Assembly: GCF_000298195.1 (NCBI RefSeq)
Contig: NZ_BAHC01000126.1
Location: 1-62,098, forward strand
Reading direction: 5' to 3'
DNA: 62,098 nt
From: Gordonia rhizosphera NBRC 16068
GTDB taxonomy: Bacteria > Actinomycetota > Actinomycetes > Mycobacteriales > Mycobacteriaceae
Shown here one piece after another: positions 59,713 to 62,098 of the stretch; the first letter of the stretch is position 1, and each line of letters begins with the position of its first letter. The notes beneath the pieces were generated by a model. The model did not search any database. It was not told where the DNA came from and saw only the letters and a list, made by a program, of their open reading frames with translations. Both the position numbers and the translations under genes were made by a program.

Positions 59713-61048
59713 CGGTGATCCTTTCCATGGGGCGCTCGAAACGGCGTTCCCGTTGCCTCAGCGCCAGCGCGGACGCGAGCGTGAGCGGGCCGAGACGACC
59801 GAGGTACATCAACACGATTATCAGCCACTTCCCCGCCTCGGGGAGGGCTGCGGTGATGCCGGTGGACATCCCGACGGTGCTCAGCGCGGACAGCGACTCG
59901 AACAGGACCGCATCGAGGTCGAAATCGGTCATGAACAGCAGCGCGAACGTCGCGGTGGTCGCGGCCAGCGCACCGAGCAGGGCGACGGCCAGCGCCTGGC
60001 GCTGATTGTCGGCCGGGATCTGGCGGTGTCCGACGTCGACGTGGGCGTCGCCGCGCATCTCGGCCCAGAGCACGTAGGCGAGCAGTCCGACCGTCGTCAC
60101 CTTGATGCCGCCGGCGACGCTGGCGCTGCCGCCACCGATGAACATCAGCACATCGGTGACGAGGAGACCTTCGTGGGTCATCGCTCCGGTATCGATCACG
60201 TTGAAGCCCGCGGTGCGCGGTGTCATCGACGAGAAAAACGCGGCCAGGAGTCGGGTGTTGGTCGACATCGGACCAAGGGTCGCGGGATTGTGGCGTTCGG
60301 CCAGCGCGATCAGCAGGGTGCCGGCGATCAACAGCACCAGCGTGACCCAGACGGTGATGCGGGTCGTCACCGACCAGGTCCGCGGGTGACGCCAGGCCCG
60401 CACCAGCTCGAAGATGACGGGGAAGCCGAGTCCCCCGACGATCACCGCGGCCGAGATCGCCAGCACGATCGTCGAGTCGCCGACATAGCGCATGAGGCTG
60501 TCGGCGTTGAGCGAGAACCCGGCGTTGCAGAACGCCGAGATCGCATGGAACACGGCGTCGTAGAGGGCACCACCGACCGACATGTGATACGCGGTGACCA
60601 GCCGCACGACCAGGATCGCGGCGACGACCGCCTCCGACCCCAGGGTGAAGATGATGACGTTGCGCACCACCCGGCCGATATCGCTCGCCGTCACGGCCTG
60701 CACCTGCGCCTGCGCGACCATCCTCGCCCGCAGCCCGAGCTGCCGCGACACCAGCACCACCGTCAGCGACGCCAGCGTCATGATCCCGAGGCCGCCGACC
60801 TGGATCAGCGCGAGGATCACCACCTGCCCGAATGTCGACCAATAGCTGCCGGTGTCCACTGTGATGAGCCCGGTGACACAGACCGCCGAGGTCGAGGTGA
60901 AGACCGCGTCGAGCAGACTCGCCCGCTGACCAGACGCCGTCGCGAACGGCAGGGACAACAGCACCGCGCCGATCGCGATGGTCAGCAGGAACGCAGCCGC
61001 GATCACGCGCCCGGGGCTGCGGAATCCGCTCCCACCGGCGGCCATCAC
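59705..61048 (-). CDS. Trk/Ktr-type potassium transporter membrane subunit
   Basis: A 447-residue membrane protein with four repeated M1-P-M2 units. The selectivity-filter-like sequences are visible: TSAVCVTGL, AISAFCNAGF, MTPRTAGFN and LSTVGMSTGI. The length fits KtrB rather than TrkH (about 480). It precedes the regulatory subunit with an 8-nt overlap. Confidence 0.93.
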   Translation of the reverse strand: MMAAGGSGFRSPGRVIAAAFLLTIAIGAVLLSLPFATASGQRASLLDAVFTSTSAVCVTGLITVDTGSYWSTFGQVVILALIQVGGLGIMTLASLTVVLVSRQLGLRARMVAQAQVQAVTASDIGRVVRNVIIFTLGSEAVVAAILVVRLVTAYHMSVGGALYDAVFHAISAFCNAGFSLNADSLMRYVGDSTIVLAISAAVIVGGLGFPVIFELVRAWRHPRTWSVTTRITVWVTLVLLIAGTLLIALAERHNPATLGPMSTNTRLLAAFFSSMTPRTAGFNVIDTGAMTHEGLLVTDVLMFIGGGSASVAGGIKVTTVGLLAYVLWAEMRGDAHVDVGHRQIPADNQRQALAVALLGALAATTATFALLFMTDFDLDAVLFESLSALSTVGMSTGITAALPEAGKWLIIVLMYLGRLGPLTLASALALRQRERRFERPMERITVG

Positions 61049-61210
61049 ATCGTCGCCTCACGGCGGGCGGGGCATGCGCCGCGGCGGGTGTCAGGGTTGC
61101 TGGCCACGGGGAGAATCTACGCCATCGGCCGGTTCCCGACGACGCCGCCGCGGCTGTGAACAGCGCGAAAACAGCGGGACGAGCGACCGTGCTGAGGCTA
61201 TCGTCGGTCC

Positions 61211-61735
61211 ATGGACCAGTCCGCGTTCTACAGGGTCGTCGCGGCCACCAACTTCACCCTGTTGGGTCTGTGGTGGGTCGCGATCAAGGACCGCGAGGAC
61301 CTCGGCGGACCGTCCGGCGCCGGACGGTACATGGCGTATCTGGTCTCCCTGCAGTTCACGATCCCGGCAGCCGTGTCGCTGGTCGCACAGGTGGCCCCCG
61401 AGATCCCCGCCGTGTGGCGGATCGGGTTCACCGCGGCCGGCGTGCTCGGCGCGATCGGGATCGCCCTGCTCGCCCGACAATTCGCCCTGCGCACCGACGC
61501 GACGGTGCTGCCGTGGGTTTTCGGGCTCCTCGGCGTGCCGCTGTACCTCGGCGTCGTCGTCGTCGCGGTCTGGCCCGGGTTCGCCGACGCATTCAACCTC
61601 GCCCTCACCCCGATCGAAGTCGAGGCGCTGCTGCTCAGCCTGATCGTCGTGCTGGGTGTGCAGGAGGCGTGGTTCGTGACGATGACACCGCGCCGCGAGA
61701 CGACACCGTCGTCACCCCCGGAGCCGGACTCATGA
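61211..61735 (+). CDS. Small membrane protein of unknown function
   Basis: A 174-residue protein, MDQSAFYRVVAATNFTLLG, with four or five hydrophobic segments (about 8-26, 41-62, 70-88, 95-118 and 135-155) and a polar C-terminal tail. I do not recognise the family. It is divergent from the potassium transporter gene (162 nt) and convergent with the gene at the window's right edge. Confidence 0.7.
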   Translation: MDQSAFYRVVAATNFTLLGLWWVAIKDREDLGGPSGAGRYMAYLVSLQFTIPAAVSLVAQVAPEIPAVWRIGFTAAGVLGAIGIALLARQFALRTDATVLPWVFGLLGVPLYLGVVVVAVWPGFADAFNLALTPIEVEALLLSLIVVLGVQEAWFVTMTPRRETTPSSPPEPDS

Positions 61736-61871
61736 GTTTCACTGGTCGAGGAAATCCTCGATGTGGGTGAGGAACTCTCCCCACGCCGACGACGAGCGCG
61801 TCGACGTCTATCTACCCGACACGGGGTGTACGCCGTGGCAGCAATTCGCCTGTGGCCAAACGCGGACCCGG

Positions 61872-62098
61872 TTATCGTTGGTGCTCGCGGGTCCCGCCGA
61901 AGGCCGGGGCCGCGTCGTCGGCTGACGTATCCCGCAGCCGCCGGCGGCGCTCGAGGACACGGATCGCCAGCTGCGCCCACGCGATGTTCTCGCGCTCGTA
62001 GGCGATGCCCCGCGTCAGCGTGAGGTACGGTCCCACGCGTTCGGCGGTGTCGAAGAACTCGTCCTCGTCGCGGCCGCGGAGGATGCGGACACGCAATC
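61872..62098 (-). CDS. Partial gene at the right edge, hypothetical protein
   Basis: The reading frame is open to the window end, so the true start is probably outside. The visible part includes RILRGRDEDEFFDTAERVGP and LTRGIAYERENIAWAQLAIR followed by a basic run, RVLERRRRLRD. It is hydrophilic and helix-rich. I do not recognise it and assign no function. Confidence 0.45.
   Translation of the reverse strand, partial: LRVRILRGRDEDEFFDTAERVGPYLTLTRGIAYERENIAWAQLAIRVLERRRRLRDTSADDAAPAFGGTREHQR

Noticed and set aside
59534..61159. A 541-residue plus-strand frame opposite the potassium transporter genes
   Set aside because: Its product is almost all Arg, Gly, Asp, His and Gln, without domains, and the opposite strand encodes clear Trk/Ktr subunits.
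61736..61871. Possible small gene or gene remnant in the last intergenic stretch
   Set aside because: Short frames on both strands lack a start or ribosome site and no family is recognisable.

Overview
The window is high-GC DNA, densely packed with genes. Start codons are often GTG or TTG, and many stop/start pairs overlap as ATGA or GTGA. Three things point to a mycolic-acid actinobacterium, most likely Gordonia or a close relative: two mycofactocin-type short-chain dehydrogenases, a 53-59 kb block whose gene content matches the M. tuberculosis Rv0535-Rv0540 neighbourhood, and dispersed palindromic repeats ending in CTACTCGA. The genus is an inference. I found no rRNA, tRNA, CRISPR array, transposase or phage gene.

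Layout. 0-5.7 kb: a duplicated palindromic element, an MBL-fold hydrolase, a DUF2752 membrane protein, two acyl-CoA dehydrogenases behind a paired operator, a universal stress protein, and two fluoride channel genes (crcB) preceded by a fluoride riboswitch. 5.9-12.8 kb: a complete beta-glucoside/cellobiose locus (binding protein, two permeases, GH1 beta-glucosidase, LacI repressor, ATPase). Two CebR-like operators flank its promoter. 13-16.6 kb: propionyl-CoA synthetase, a DUF2630 protein, and a frameshifted AbiEi/nuclease-like gene between two inverted copies of a palindromic repeat.

16.6-35.1 kb reads as one aromatic-amine catabolic island. A copper amine oxidase, an amino acid/amine permease and two accessory oxidoreductases face a TetR repressor. 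Next to them are a class A flavin monooxygenase and a succinate-semialdehyde dehydrogenase. The divergent operon encodes the homoprotocatechuate meta-cleavage pathway: HpaG-like FAH/RraA fusion, GntR/HpaE, HpaD, HpaH, HpaI and a further aldehyde dehydrogenase. Together they could take tyramine or a similar amine through a hydroxyphenylacetaldehyde, hydroxyphenylacetate and homoprotocatechuate to pyruvate and succinate. HpaBC is absent; the monooxygenase is the obvious candidate for that step.

35.1-50 kb is the least conventional region. A ureohydrolase, an NCS1 permease and an EthD protein come first. A long minus-strand run follows: three SnoaL-like proteins, two mycofactocin-type SDRs, a flavin-nucleotide-binding protein, an Rbs-type ABC importer and a FadH/old-yellow-enzyme oxidoreductase, with two AraC regulators. 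The enzyme classes (SDR, SnoaL dehydratase fold, FadH-type enoate reductase, importer) resemble those of bile-acid dehydroxylation (bai) operons. They suggest an uncharacterised dehydrogenation/dehydration/reduction route for a cyclic or polyhydroxylated alcohol. The substrate is unknown.

50-62 kb is housekeeping-like: a five-gene translationally coupled operon (glycosyltransferase, DUF2064, methyltransferase, molybdopterin oxidoreductase, small membrane protein), a polytopic membrane protein with a two-component system, an epimerase with MTA phosphorylase, a Trk/Ktr potassium system, and two poorly characterised genes at the right edge.
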